Source: Acanthosoma haemorrhoidale (taxonomy: Eukaryota; Arthropoda; Insecta; Hemiptera; Acanthosomatidae). From it: a DNA stretch of 64,000 nt. Positions 47,737 through 57,899 of this stretch are shown piece after piece (the stretch's first letter is position 1; every line of letters starts with the position of its first letter). The stretch spans positions 73,511,104 through 73,575,103 of the forward strand of contig OV884014.1 of the NCBI GenBank assembly GCA_930367205.1, written 5' to 3'. A model generated the notes under the pieces. It saw nothing but the letters and a program-made list of their open reading frames with translations. It was not told the DNA's origin and did no database searches. Position numbers and translations under genes: made by a program.

Positions 47737-49005
47737 ATGAGTACTACAACAACTAATAATGAAGACATGGAGGAGCTGGTCAGCTTGATCAGCGGAGAGG
47801 ACTCAGCCCAGGGGCCTTCAATGGACCTTGGCGCTGAGGTAGTGGACGACGAAGCCTCTATGAGCTCGCTTGCGACGCTTGTAGAGGAGGTAAGCGGACT
47901 GGTAATGGAGCCAGAGAGCTTGGCGCCTGGTAGGGACGCTGCATCCAATGATGCAGGCGAGACCTCCAAGCACAAGTTCTCTGGAGCCCAGAGAAAGAAG
48001 TGGAGGAGGGCAATGTTGGCTGGAGGGCCACCTGAGGATCCGGCCGGACTTTCAGGACCTTCGGGGTCCGGGAATACGGCAGGGTCTGGGTGCGCTCCAG
48101 AGAAAAGGATTAGGTCCTCACCCGGTACCTCTGCGCCTACGGCAAAGAGGCATAGGGGTGGGGATGCTAGTATTGCATCCTACGCGATTGCTGCCGGAGG
48201 AAGCAGGGTGGCGATTATCCCTAGTGGATATCCGTCCACTCAGCTGACGAAGGAGAATTGCGAGGAAATGAAGGGCCAGCTGATGAAATTTGTCGATCAG
48301 CTGGAAGAAGAGAAAGGGACACAGGCTGAATTCAGTGGAATTTACCCACATGTGGGAGCCTGTGTCATAATCTGCGACAACCAGGAGACCAAGGACTGGT
48401 TGTCGATTATAGTACCCAATTTTAACATCAGTGGGGATCTGGAGCTCCGTGTAGGAAAGGTGGAGGAGCTTCATAAAACCGTGAAGGTAGGAACCTTCAT
48501 TACAGGAGAAATGCCTCTGGAAGAACATTTCATGAAGAGGATCAGGACCCAAAACTCTAGGGTACCTGATATTAGATTATGGAGACTCCTGGGCACCAAG
48601 GTGGAGAAGCATGGCTTCTTTGCGATCCTGTCTGCCCCAGAGACTAGCATGGAATACCTTGAGAAGCGGAAGCTTAAGCTGAACTATGGGTTCACTAAGG
48701 TCGCTCTCAGGGTATTGGATAAGAAGAAGCCGCCGAAAGTAGTACAGGAGAGGAAGCCGGCTGATAAGGTGGAGGAGGCAAGGAGCGATCCTGAGGCGGT
48801 GGAGTCGAAGGGGATCGCTACGACGAATTTGCCAACTCCTAAGGATGGCCCCAAGGCGATGACTATGGCGGCTGCGGGGGTTGGCCCCGTGGCGGGGGCT
48901 GGGGGGCGCGCTGGGTCTCGGCCCTCTGTGATGGGGAGGCCTGGGTTTGGCGCTGTCTCCCGGCGTCCGCCTCGGGGTGGCCCTCCGGGGGCCGGCGGGC
49001 ACTGA
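47737..49005 (+). CDS. LINE ORF1 protein (Gag-like, DUF4780-like)
   Basis: 422 aa. The first ~150 residues are acidic then S/G/P-rich, with a basic cluster (AQRKKWRRAM) and nuclear-signal-like APTAKRHRG. Residues ~155-325 form a globular region (VAIIPSGYPSTQLTKENCEEM, GACVIICDNQETKDWLSIIVP, IRTQNSRVPDIRLWRLLG) that resembles the DUF4780 domain seen in arthropod transposon proteins. The tail is G/P/R-rich and likely binds RNA. There is no CCHC finger. It should coat the element RNA with ORF2. The stop is two bases before the ORF2 start (TGATCATG), so ORF2 is probably made by re-initiation. The ATG at 47737 is the first in frame after the leader. Confidence 0.8.
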   Translation: MSTTTTNNEDMEELVSLISGEDSAQGPSMDLGAEVVDDEASMSSLATLVEEVSGLVMEPESLAPGRDAASNDAGETSKHKFSGAQRKKWRRAMLAGGPPEDPAGLSGPSGSGNTAGSGCAPEKRIRSSPGTSAPTAKRHRGGDASIASYAIAAGGSRVAIIPSGYPSTQLTKENCEEMKGQLMKFVDQLEEEKGTQAEFSGIYPHVGACVIICDNQETKDWLSIIVPNFNISGDLELRVGKVEELHKTVKVGTFITGEMPLEEHFMKRIRTQNSRVPDIRLWRLLGTKVEKHGFFAILSAPETSMEYLEKRKLKLNYGFTKVALRVLDKKKPPKVVQERKPADKVEEARSDPEAVESKGIATTNLPTPKDGPKAMTMAAAGVGPVAGAGGRAGSRPSVMGRPGFGAVSRRPPRGGPPGAGGH

Positions 49006-49007
49006 TC

Positions 49008-52000
49008 ATGGTGGTGAGGCTGCTGCAAATTAATCTACACCACTGTATTGCAGCATGTGGTGTTCTGCAGCAGTATGTGAGAGGTAAGGATATTGATATT
49101 ATTCTAATACAAGAACCTTACCTGTATAAGGGCAGGATGGGGGGGCTGGCGATGCGTGGGTATGAGATTATTTCTGTACCTGAGCGTGCCAGAGCCTGTA
49201 TCCTGCATAAGAGTAGTCTTAAAATGCTGCCTCTATGGCAATATTGTTCTAGAGATTTAGCAGCAGCTCAAATGGCCCTCAACGAGGGAAATCAAGGTGG
49301 GAGGTTGACGATTGCATCGGTCTACCTCCCATATGAAGAAAGAGTCCCGACCGAGGCACTTAGTAAGCTAACGGAAGGGACTGGCTTAAGGGGCGAGCTT
49401 ATAGCATCGCTTGATGCGAACGCTCACCATCAGCTCTGGGGGAGCAAGAACAACAACCAGAGAGGTGAGTGTTTAGTAGAGTACATAACTAGTAATGACC
49501 TAGACATTCTAAACAGAGGCAATATTGCCACTTTTAACAACAGAATCAGATCTGAGGTCATTGACATAACCCTTAGCACACGTGCTATAAGCCTAAGGGT
49601 TAAAGGCTGGCACGTCTCTGAAGAAGAGTCATGCTCAGATCATAGATACATTAGATTTGATCTAAGTGGTAACATCACGTCCGAAGCTGTGTATAGGAAT
49701 CCCAAACTTACAAACTGGGAAACCTACTATACACAGCTTGAGGAGGAGGTCAAATGCTGTCCTAGAGTGGTGAGTAGCAACTGGCATTTGGAACATTTAA
49801 ACTCAACATTGACTGAGGCAATGATTAAGTCATACACTGATAATAACACTGTATGTAATGTTAGATCCAACAGGAACTGTCCCTGGTGGAACAATGAACT
49901 TGGCAAGTTAAGAGCTCTTACACGTAAACTCTTTAACGCGGCCAAAAGATCAGGCAGATGGGACACTTATAAACGTGCACTCACTGATTATCACAAAGAA
50001 GTCAGAAAGGCTAAAAGAAGGGCGTGGAAGAAATTTTGTAGCGAAATAAACGATACAACTTCCATGTTTAGAGTAAATAGGATCTTATCCAAGCAGTCTG
50101 ACAGGGGAGTATTGGGCTCCGTCAGGGTGGGAGGGGGCTATACAGATTCTGAGGAGGGAACCCTCGGTGCCCTGGCGCGCGCACATTTTCCTGGCTGCGG
50201 ACTGATGGATACGATTAACAATGACCCTACCAACTGTGAACACACTAGTTGCAAGGGTAACTGGGCAGAAGCAAATAAAATTGTCAATTCTGCAAGAGTG
50301 GAGTGGGCAATTAATTATTTTGCTCCTTTCAAATCACCTGGTACTGATGGGATATTCCCAGCCTTGCTACAAAAAGGCCTACCAGTAATTAGGCCCCTTA
50401 TACTTACCTTGTTAAGGGGAAGCTTGGCACTGAGCTATATTCCAGTAAGCTGGAGGATGGCAAAAGTGTGTTACATACCAAAACCCGGGAAAAAGTCCTA
50501 TGACGAACCCAAGTCTTACAGACCAATATGTCTGACTTCATTTTTAATGAAGACCTTGGAAAAGGTCATAGACAGACATATTAGGGATGGAATACTGGTA
50601 GAACGACCGCTCCATAGCGCTCAATTCGCATACCAGGCAGGAAAATCCTGTGAAATTGCTCTCCACCACCTGGTTTCCAGGATAGAGAGATCCCTAGTTC
50701 ATAAAGAAATAATGGGAGGCATCTTTGTTGATATAGAAGGTGCCTTTGATCGCACACCCTATAACACTATGGCATCAGCCTTAGAAAGAAAGGGGATTAG
50801 TTCCTTAGCCTCTAGCTGGATAAACACCATGCTAGAGAATAGGATTTTACAATCACAATTGGGACAAACCAAACTGTGGATGAAGCCAGTGGGAGGATGT
50901 CCACAGGGAGGGGTGTTATCTCCATTACTGTGGTGTTTGGTCGTTGACTCATTGTTAACAAACCTAAACTCTGCAGGGTTCTACGCACAGGGATATGCTG
51001 ATGACATTGCTGTGCTCATAGGGGGCAAGTTCTCAGAAACCATTTCTGAGTTGCTTTCCGCATCGATGGATCTTTTGAGGGATTGGTGTGAAAAGAATGG
51101 TTTAGGAATCAATCCCCAGAAGATAAATCTCTGTATCTTCACTAACAAAAGAAATGCTATAGTTAGACCACCCTATATAGGGGGGACACAGGTAAGCATT
51201 TGTAGTGAGGTAAAGCATCTAGGGGTTACTCTGGATAGAAAATTGGACTGGTCTAAACACATCAGGAATACTACTATGAAGGCACTTCGATGCCTCTATG
51301 CATGTAAAAGGGCTGTGGGTAGGACCTGGGGACTACAACCCAGAATGTTATTCTGGCTATATACCGCAGCAGTTAGACCAATGGTGCTCTATGCCTCTAT
51401 GGTGTGGTGGCACAGAGGTAGTATTAGTAAAAATAAAACTTTGCTTGGCAAATTACAGAGGCTTTCATGTCTCATGATCACTGGTGCCATGAGTACAACT
51501 CCTACTGCTGCAATGGAAGTCTTATTGAACTTGAATCCACTGCACATAGAAGTAGAAGCGCAAGCCTTGAACGTGGCTTACAGACTTGCGAAATCAGGAA
51601 CAAGATCCAAAGTCATGACTCGCATGGGGCATGGGAACTTGTTCAGAAGAATTGATGAGGACGAGGTGCTGTCAATGCACTCTGACCTACAAGTTAAGAA
51701 ACACACAGACGTTTTGTACTGTGCGGAAAACACAAAGACCAAACCACATAAACTGTGTAATGGGATTAATTGCTACACAGACGGCTCACTAACAGAAAAC
51801 GGATCAGGGGCCGGCATATGGAGGAAAGATAAACCAGAATCTGGGATTTCTATTCCTTTAGGTAGACACACCTCGGTCTTTCAGGCCGAAGTGATGGCGA
51901 TCAATGTCTGTACCCAAACCTTAATTGGGGAGGGTGTAAGAAACAGACTGATCACAATTTTCACGGATAGCCAGGCAGCCATTGGCGCCCTGAGAAGCTA

Positions 52001-52607
52001 TACGACCAGATCTTATTTGGTTGAGGAGTGTAAAAACAACTTAAACACACTCTCGCTAGCCAATAAGGTTAGAATCGACTGGGTGCCAGGACACACAGGC
52101 ATCACAGGCAATGAGAAGGCAGATGGCCTTGCAAGGGTGGGCTCAGAACAGACACCTCTTGCACCTGAACCCATATGTGGTATCAGCCTCAGCTACGCTA
52201 AAAGGCGTATAAAATTAGCTTTAGAGGACAAGGCAAGACTTTCTTGGAGAGAAACTAAGAAACAGGAACACTCGAAACTGTTTCTTAATGGACCCTGTAA
52301 GAGAAGAAGCTCAGCACTTCTATCAATGGACAGGTGGACACTCAAAAGTGTGACAGGACTCTATACAGGTCACTGTCGGTTAAATAAACACCTCTTTAAT
52401 TTGGGGATAGTGGGATCACCAATCTGCAGATTCTGCAAGAAAGAGGGAGAAACGGCACGTCATATAATATGTGACTGTGATAACTTAGCTAGAAGGCGAT
52501 ACCTTCACTTTGGTAGTGATCGCATTGTAGACCCCAAACTATGTGAACTGATCGATCCATTCAGTATCCTCAGATTTGCAAAGGCCGTGGGCCTGTCACA
52601 TATATAG
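49008..52607 (+). CDS. LINE ORF2: APE endonuclease, reverse transcriptase, RNase H, CCHC finger
   Basis: 1,199 aa, uninterrupted. An APE-type endonuclease occupies residues ~1-220 (LQINLHH, ILIQEPYL, SLDANAHHQLWGS, CSDHRYIRFD). RT spans ~490-760, with SYRPICLTSFLMKTLEKV, GIFVDIEGAFDRT, GGCPQGGVLSPLLW and catalytic YADD near residue 663. RNase H near 920-1050 shows CYTDGSL, HTSVFQAEVMAI, FTDSQAAI and WVPGHTGITGNEKADGLA. A CCHC-like finger CRFCKKEGETARHIICDC lies near 1140. The protein nicks target DNA and primes reverse transcription there. All catalytic residues I can check are present. RNase H places it in the I/LOA group rather than R1 or Jockey. Confidence 0.93.
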   Translation: MVVRLLQINLHHCIAACGVLQQYVRGKDIDIILIQEPYLYKGRMGGLAMRGYEIISVPERARACILHKSSLKMLPLWQYCSRDLAAAQMALNEGNQGGRLTIASVYLPYEERVPTEALSKLTEGTGLRGELIASLDANAHHQLWGSKNNNQRGECLVEYITSNDLDILNRGNIATFNNRIRSEVIDITLSTRAISLRVKGWHVSEEESCSDHRYIRFDLSGNITSEAVYRNPKLTNWETYYTQLEEEVKCCPRVVSSNWHLEHLNSTLTEAMIKSYTDNNTVCNVRSNRNCPWWNNELGKLRALTRKLFNAAKRSGRWDTYKRALTDYHKEVRKAKRRAWKKFCSEINDTTSMFRVNRILSKQSDRGVLGSVRVGGGYTDSEEGTLGALARAHFPGCGLMDTINNDPTNCEHTSCKGNWAEANKIVNSARVEWAINYFAPFKSPGTDGIFPALLQKGLPVIRPLILTLLRGSLALSYIPVSWRMAKVCYIPKPGKKSYDEPKSYRPICLTSFLMKTLEKVIDRHIRDGILVERPLHSAQFAYQAGKSCEIALHHLVSRIERSLVHKEIMGGIFVDIEGAFDRTPYNTMASALERKGISSLASSWINTMLENRILQSQLGQTKLWMKPVGGCPQGGVLSPLLWCLVVDSLLTNLNSAGFYAQGYADDIAVLIGGKFSETISELLSASMDLLRDWCEKNGLGINPQKINLCIFTNKRNAIVRPPYIGGTQVSICSEVKHLGVTLDRKLDWSKHIRNTTMKALRCLYACKRAVGRTWGLQPRMLFWLYTAAVRPMVLYASMVWWHRGSISKNKTLLGKLQRLSCLMITGAMSTTPTAAMEVLLNLNPLHIEVEAQALNVAYRLAKSGTRSKVMTRMGHGNLFRRIDEDEVLSMHSDLQVKKHTDVLYCAENTKTKPHKLCNGINCYTDGSLTENGSGAGIWRKDKPESGISIPLGRHTSVFQAEVMAINVCTQTLIGEGVRNRLITIFTDSQAAIGALRSYTTRSYLVEECKNNLNTLSLANKVRIDWVPGHTGITGNEKADGLARVGSEQTPLAPEPICGISLSYAKRRIKLALEDKARLSWRETKKQEHSKLFLNGPCKRRSSALLSMDRWTLKSVTGLYTGHCRLNKHLFNLGIVGSPICRFCKKEGETARHIICDCDNLARRRYLHFGSDRIVDPKLCELIDPFSILRFAKAVGLSHI

Positions 52608-52670
52608 GACAGGGACATGGACGGCGCACAATAGGTCTCAGTGAGGCCGCGGTGCACAAATGCCGGAACA

Positions 52671-52693
52671 AATAATAATAATAATAATAATAA
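52671..52693 (+). repeat. (TAA)n tail of the LINE
   Basis: Eight AAT/TAA triplets end the LINE, typical of I-type elements. The next base begins the BEL-2 LTR. Confidence 0.85.
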
Positions 52694-53329
52694 TGTTAGC
52701 AACTGGGTTAGTAATCTAAAAATAAAATAAGAAACATAGATAACAAAAATATAAATGTCTTTTCGCTTTAATAAAAATAAAAATTAATTAAATTCTATAT
52801 TTACTAAATTTAATAATGTCAATCACCAAAAGTCAATAGCCTTCTATTCTTGCAAGTAGAAGGATGGTGTGAGCTGAATCTGGAGATAGTTGGTGTGTGT
52901 AATAGCAAAATAACCTCTTACCGGTGATCCCAAAGTGGAGAAGAAAAATTTCTTCGCGATGATCACTATCCAAACAATTGGTAGCGTGGGTGGGGTGGTG
53001 GATATCCAGTGTACAGTCAGCGATGAAGAAGTAGTTTGAATGTGGGGTCATCATCAATCAAAAAATTTCTGAGGGTCCTTCTTCATTCGCAAATCTCATG
53101 GAACTGAGCCCGTAATTCTGACGATCGGAGTTGATCCGCAATGCCAATACAAAGTCGATGCTGATCTCATTAGAGTTCACCTCATCACTTGCTTAGATGT
53201 AAACAACCTTAATTCCTAATTATACATCTCAATACAACAAAATATTACAATCTTGGTTTTTCTTTTAACAAATAAATAAAATTAATTGTTATAATTACGT
53301 GAGTGAAAAAAAATAGTTGGGACCCAACA
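52694..53329 (-). repeat. BEL-2 3' LTR
   Basis: On its strand it runs from TGTTGGGTCCCAAC to GTTGCTAACA, 636 bp. The start is fixed by the adjoining GGTGGGCGGT purine tract and the TG; the end by CA next to the LINE tail. Confidence 0.75.
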
Positions 53330-53330
53330 T

Positions 53331-53342
53331 ACCGCCCACCAA
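53331..53342 (-). promoter_or_regulatory. BEL-2 polypurine tract
   Basis: Minus strand GGTGGGCGGT lies just upstream of the LTR start. Confidence 0.6.
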
Positions 53343-53421
53343 ATTTGCGTAGTAAATTTCCAGGTAGATCAACCCACTATGGAGGTAACAATGGAGCTAG
53401 GCGTGAAACAGAACGGGTATA

Positions 53422-54681
53422 CTAGTTTGTAGAGGTTTTCACCTTTACTACCCTGACAATCTCGTCTTGTCCAGGAAAAACTTCTTTAATGCGCCCTACA
53501 GGCCAACTGAGGGGAGGTACATTAGGGTCAATAAGAAGCACCAGAGTGCCGATATTTACATTTGCCGATTCAGTAGTCCATTTACTACGTTGTTGTAGGC
53601 AATGTAAGTAGTCCTGTCGCCATTGATGCCAAATATTGCAGCGATGAATGAGATTCCATCTCGAGATTGGATGGCGCGATGGCTCGATTGACTCTGGTTC
53701 TGGCAGAGCAACTAGAGGGGCACCAATCAGGAAGTGACCCGGAGTCAAGACATCCAAGTCTTCTGGTGATGACGATATAGGATGCATGGGGCGAGAATTC
53801 AAAATCGCTTCTATGCGATTTGCAATGGTGGAGAGTTCTTCAAATGTAAGGGGTTGGCAATCCATTACTCTCCTAAGGTGGTACTTAAACGACTTCACAC
53901 CAGCATCCCACAAACCACCGAAATGAGGTGCGAATGGACGGATAAAACTCCATTTCATTTCTCGATTGACGAAGTAGGTTTGGATGTCCTTTTTCAGAGA
54001 GTAGGCATTCCAGCAGGAGTATAGTTCTTTTAAATGTCATGACGCTCCTACAAAATTTGTTCCATTATCGGAGAACATTCTGCTGGGTAGTCCTCTTTGA
54101 GCTATAAATATGTCTAAACAGGCTAAGAAAGCTACTGTGTTCAATTGCGACACGATCTCAATGTGCTACGCCTTTGTGCTCATGCACACAAATAAGCAGG
54201 CATACGCTTTGCCAAGGGCAGCCTTACGGCGAGAGTATTCACGGATTGAGAATGAACCAGCGAAATAAATCCCGACATTCATAAAGGGTCGGCCTTGCTC
54301 GAATCTTGACATTGGCAAATTTCCCATGTAAGGTCTTACTTTTAGGCGATGGCATTTCAAACATCAGTGAATTCGAGTGCGTATCAGACGTCTTGCTGAA
54401 ATAATCCAATAATGATGACATAATATTGAATGGAGGAGCTGATGCCCAGCATGTAAATAAACAATATAGTAGTGGTCGACAAGTAGTTCCACAAAATGTG
54501 ATTTAGAGGGTAACAACACGGGATGTTTAGCATCATAATTTATAGGGGCATTACTGAGGCGACCGCCCACCCTGTACACTCCACGAGAATCAATGAAAAC
54601 GGATAATGATTTTAGCGATGTTATAAGAGAAGGTTTGGAGCTTACAGAGGGGAAATGATGTCTTTGAACTATTTTCACCAA
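53422..54681 (-). pseudogene. pol: BEL-2 integrase with DUF5641 tail, broken
   Basis: From 54681 leftward come the integrase zinc-finger region (GGRLSNAPINYDAKHPVLLP, HAGHQLLHSI), a stop at 54361-54363, and the catalytic core (PFMNVGIYFAGSF, then MFSDNGTNFVGA). Further stops and a shift precede SFIRPFAPHFGGLWDAGVK and the DUF5641 region typical of BEL/Pao (LTPGHFLIGAPL, WPVGRIKEVFPGQDEIVR), ending at 53422. The first core aspartate (the usual GVDYAGP) is replaced in VGIYFAG. The enzyme would insert cDNA but is clearly dead here. Confidence 0.82.
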
Positions 54682-54788
54682 GGTGTGAGTAGCTTGACGA
54701 AGTTCCTCTAAGCTTAATTGACCTTTTCTCTTGGTTGAATGAGGGTGAGAATTTACGATAAAGCGTTGGACATATGCAAGTACCCTAA

Positions 54789-55935
54789 TTAATTTGGAAT
54801 AGGATGAGAATTTTTCAATAACTTAAATAAAGACGATGCATTGGTTGTGGTAGCCAAGATAGTACAAACTGATTTTGTCTCAGGTAAGTCTGAAAAATTT
54901 GATGATTTTGTTGGCTTAGTTAATGGCCATTCCAACAATAGTTTCTTCATCCAGTCAGGTCCCTTCCACCAAACTGAATGATTGACCAAGTCTGACGGAG
55001 AAGTTCCCCGAGGCGCAATGTCGGCGGCATTATCTTCTGAACGAATGTGATGCCAATTAGGGAGAAAAGAGTTATCTAAAATTTTCACTATTCGATTGGC
55101 CACGAATGTTTTCAGTTGATGAGCAGGTGTATTTAACCACGATAAAACGGTGGAAGAATCAGACAACAAGAAAATAGAGGTTGGTTTTAATCGTTGTATA
55201 ATGAGTTGAACAGATCGCAAAAGGTTGGCAAGAAGTAGAGCAGCGCATAGTTCAAGCCTTGGAATTGAGAGGGTTTTCAATGGAGCTAATCGGGTTTTAG
55301 CGATCATCAGATGGGTGTCTACCCCTTACCCTTTCCAATTGATCCTGAGAACGAATATAGAAAACTGCCGCATAACCTAAAGAAGATGCGTCAGCGAATC
55401 CCACAACTGACATGTCTGCTGGGGAGCGTGGTTTAAGACCACGGGGAATCTTAATAGCTTTTAACTGCGCCAGATCTTTAAAAAGTATTTTCCAGGACTT
55501 GGAAATAGCAGGTGGAATTGGGTCATCCCAATCGAGTTTCTTTGACCATAATAGTTGAAGAATCGCCTTTGCTTTGAAGATAACTGGGGCGCAATATCCT
55601 AAAGGATCATACATCCTGGCAATAGTTAAAAGGATGCCTCGTTTAGTTAAAACCAAATCTCTTGAGTGTATTCGATAGGTAAAATTATCCTGTTGAGGAT
55701 CCCACTGCATTCCGAGTATTTTCACCACGTTATCTTCCAAACTAGATAAGGAGATCATGGGTTTCGGCTCATTCACAAAAACTGGTTCTAAGAGCTCCAT
55801 TGCATTGCTGCACCACTTTTTCAATTGAAAACCTCCTCGACTCATCAAGGCTATGAGTTCTCTTTGGAGTGTCTGTGCCTCTTCTAACGTATCAGCCACA
55901 GTCAATAAATCGTCATCATACATTTCCTTTAACAA
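54789..55935 (-). pseudogene. pol: BEL-2 reverse transcriptase C-terminal part and RNase H, frameshifted
   Basis: From 55935 the frame carries LKEMYDDDLLTVADTLEEA, the RT active-site region, where the canonical Y-V-D-D reads Y-D-D-D (55909-55920). It continues with GFQLKKWCSN, ILGMQWDPQQDNFTY, RMYDPLGYCAPVIF and RNase H start VVGFADASSLGYAA. A shift near 55300-55320 moves to the frame with LSIPRLELCAALLLANLL, LLSDSSTVLSWLN and HHIRSEDNAADIAPRG. These are textbook BEL/Pao (peptidase A17/DUF1759 Pol) motifs. Confidence 0.85.
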
Positions 55936-56013
55936 TGCTCGAGACGCATTAGGAAACTTGTTTCCATCATCTGCTACGAGTTGTTGTATTACTCAAATTG
56001 CTAAAAAGGGAGA

Positions 56014-56826
56014 TCATGAAAGTCCGAACGGTAAACAGTTAAATTTGAATTCAGCTAGGTGATCGAAACTTTCAGCTCTACAAAATAAATGAAGATAGGA
56101 ACGATCCTTTGGATTTGACAGATATCGGCTATTTGCTATTTGTGGTAATCGAAATTTCAACAATACATCTGTGATCTCAGGTTGTAGTTTAGGACCACAA
56201 AGTAGGTAGTCATTGAGGGATCCATTAACGGTAGTAGCCGAACCATCAAAAACTATACGCAATTTAGTACTTGTGCTCTTTTTTAATACACAGTGGTGCG
56301 GAAGAAAATATTTCCCCGTTTGAGAACTGGGCGATAAATAACATTTTTTTAAATATTCTTCGAAAACCTTTCCATATTCCAATTTTAGGGATGGCTCTCG
56401 TTCAAATTTCGTTTCCAGGTTTTTAAAACGTTTTAAGGCCAAGAACCTGAAGCTTTTTAAGTTGAGAGGTTGCGTTTTAAAGGGTAAACGGACCATGTAT
56501 CTACCGGAGGGTTTTCGAGAGTGCTTCCTTTTAAAATGATCCTCACTTTTTATATCAAGTGGATTTCTTCTCGGAACATCATTTATTTCCTCGACTTCCC
56601 AAAAACGAGTCATCACCTGAGTTAACTCCTGAAGTTCAGATGAAGGTGTAGAATTAGCGAGCAAGGTAGTGCTGCAGAGAAATGGATTTTCCGTTGTAAT
56701 GGGTCCTAATAAAATCCAACCAAGTGTGGTTTTTATGGCATTGGGAAATCCATGAGCTGATTTTACTACCTCTCCTTCCAAGATTCCCCCAAATAGATCA
56801 GCACCAACAAGAAATTCTATGGGCCC
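56014..56826 (-). pseudogene. pol: BEL-2 protease end and N-terminal reverse transcriptase
   Basis: From 56826: FLVGADLFGGILEGEVV (protease end), TTLGWILLGP, then RFWEVEEIND, LPHHCVLKKSTSTKLRIVFDGSA and FNCLPFGLS, stopping at a TGA (56014-56016) with another TGA 21 bases on. The frame then continues into the active-site fragment. The left part of the protease and all of Gag are missing, replaced at 56827 by unrelated AT-rich DNA. Confidence 0.85.
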
Positions 56827-57175
56827 TTAATTAATTAAAGAAAACTACTACATAAAAAATCTAAAAAAATTGATAAAGAGGTTCATTAAAACCTATCATG
56901 AATGTCAAATCAGTAAGTCATCACCATGTGAAAAAACACAATTAGGTATCATTAGATCAGAACGTCCACTGGACTTTCTCTGGGACTTTTCCCAACAGGA
57001 CAATTTAGATACAAATACATATTGATAATCATAGACAATTATACAAAATTGTACTCAACAACTAAAGGGAATTTAAGAGAGACAAAAAAGAAAGCACTTC
57101 AATATATAGAACATACCAATGAGATTGGTCAGATTAACAAAGTTCTAACAGATAATGCGACCACTTTTACCATCT
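56827..57175 (+). pseudogene. Gypsy-type integrase fragment
   Basis: The plus strand encodes ...KKLIKRFIKTYHECQISK (end of the integrase zinc finger), then PLDFL and, one frame over, PTGQFRYKYILIIIDNYTKL. Next comes INKVLTDNATTFT, the D...D part of the integrase core. At least one frameshift (near 56980-57000) is needed. It is Ty3/gypsy- or errantivirus-like rather than BEL-like and opposite in strand to both neighbours. Confidence 0.65.
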
Positions 57176-57179
57176 GTAA

Positions 57180-57600
57180 ACGTCCACTGCTATCATCTCA
57201 ATCCTTCCTCTCTTCTTCCATCTACTGTCCTTTCATCTGCTTGTCTCATGGGATGATCCAAAAAAGAACAAGACCCACCTTGTCTCCTGGCTCATCAAAA
57301 CGAACAAGGGCACTTCCCGCTCTCTCTCATCGTTTTTATCTCGTCTGTTGCCTTCTTGATTTTTTTAACTTTCTTATTTTCCAATGCAAGTTGTCTCAGA
57401 TATTATTAACTTTTCTTATTTTAAAGTTAACAAATCCAATATTAAAATATTTATATTTAATTATTGATATTATTTATATGATAAAATTATTTATAGTATA
57501 GTATTAATTAGATATAACAGCAACAAAGAATGTTCATCCCTTCATCATAGCCATCCAGTTTACCGCCCTTTCATTTGAGTTTTACTTCCTAAATCCAGTT
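57180..57600 (-). repeat. Family C LTR, diverged copy
   Basis: Shares the TGCCTTCTTGATTTTTT, CTTATTTTCCAATGC and TTAAAGTTAACAAATCCAAT blocks and the TTCATCCCTTCAT end with 32150-32441. Its outer part (CACTGCTATCATCTCAA...) resembles 58104-58135. It looks like the left LTR of a second, more worn element. Confidence 0.6.
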
Positions 57601-57899
57601 TGTTTTTTGTCTACAAAAATTTGAATAATGTATTAAACATCATCTCCATTCTCATCCTTATTAATATTTATTTTTCTGAGGGTACAAGAGTTATTTAATA
57701 TTTAACAAGTTTTTATCATTTTCTAGTCAATTTGAGTTAAAAACACTTTTTTTGTTACATGCATTAAGGGTCAGTTGTAAGGTTCTCTTAGACTTCAAGA
57801 GGGGTTTGGGTTTGGGTTTCAATAGGTAAACCACCAAAACAAAATAACCTTACTAAGATAAACATATCTAACAGAATCACAAACACTTGAACTTTAGTT

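Larger units (their letters stand above)
47313..52693 (+). mobile_element. Full-length I/LOA-type LINE with both ORFs intact
   Basis: A GC-richer unit of about 5.4 kb comprises a ~420-bp 5' leader, ORF1 (422 aa), a two-base gap, ORF2 (1,199 aa with endonuclease, RT, RNase H and zinc finger), a ~60-bp 3' tail and a (TAA)n end at 52671-52693. RNase H and a TAA tail point to the I superfamily, perhaps LOA. The 5' boundary is approximate and no target duplication was found, since the 3' side is occupied directly by an LTR. With no stop or shift visible, it could be active. Confidence 0.88.
52694..56826 (-). mobile_element. BEL/Pao element 2, 5'-truncated and degraded
   Basis: It reads leftward from protease at 56826, through RT, RNase H and integrase, to a polypurine-like tract and the 3' LTR (52694-53329). 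Gag, primer site and 5' LTR are gone. Pol carries frameshifts and stops at several places. It is a different family from BEL-1: the LTR sequences do not match. Confidence 0.85.

Noticed and set aside
47463..49028. Minus-strand open frames opposite LINE ORF1
   Set aside because: Antisense shadows of a GC-rich coding region.
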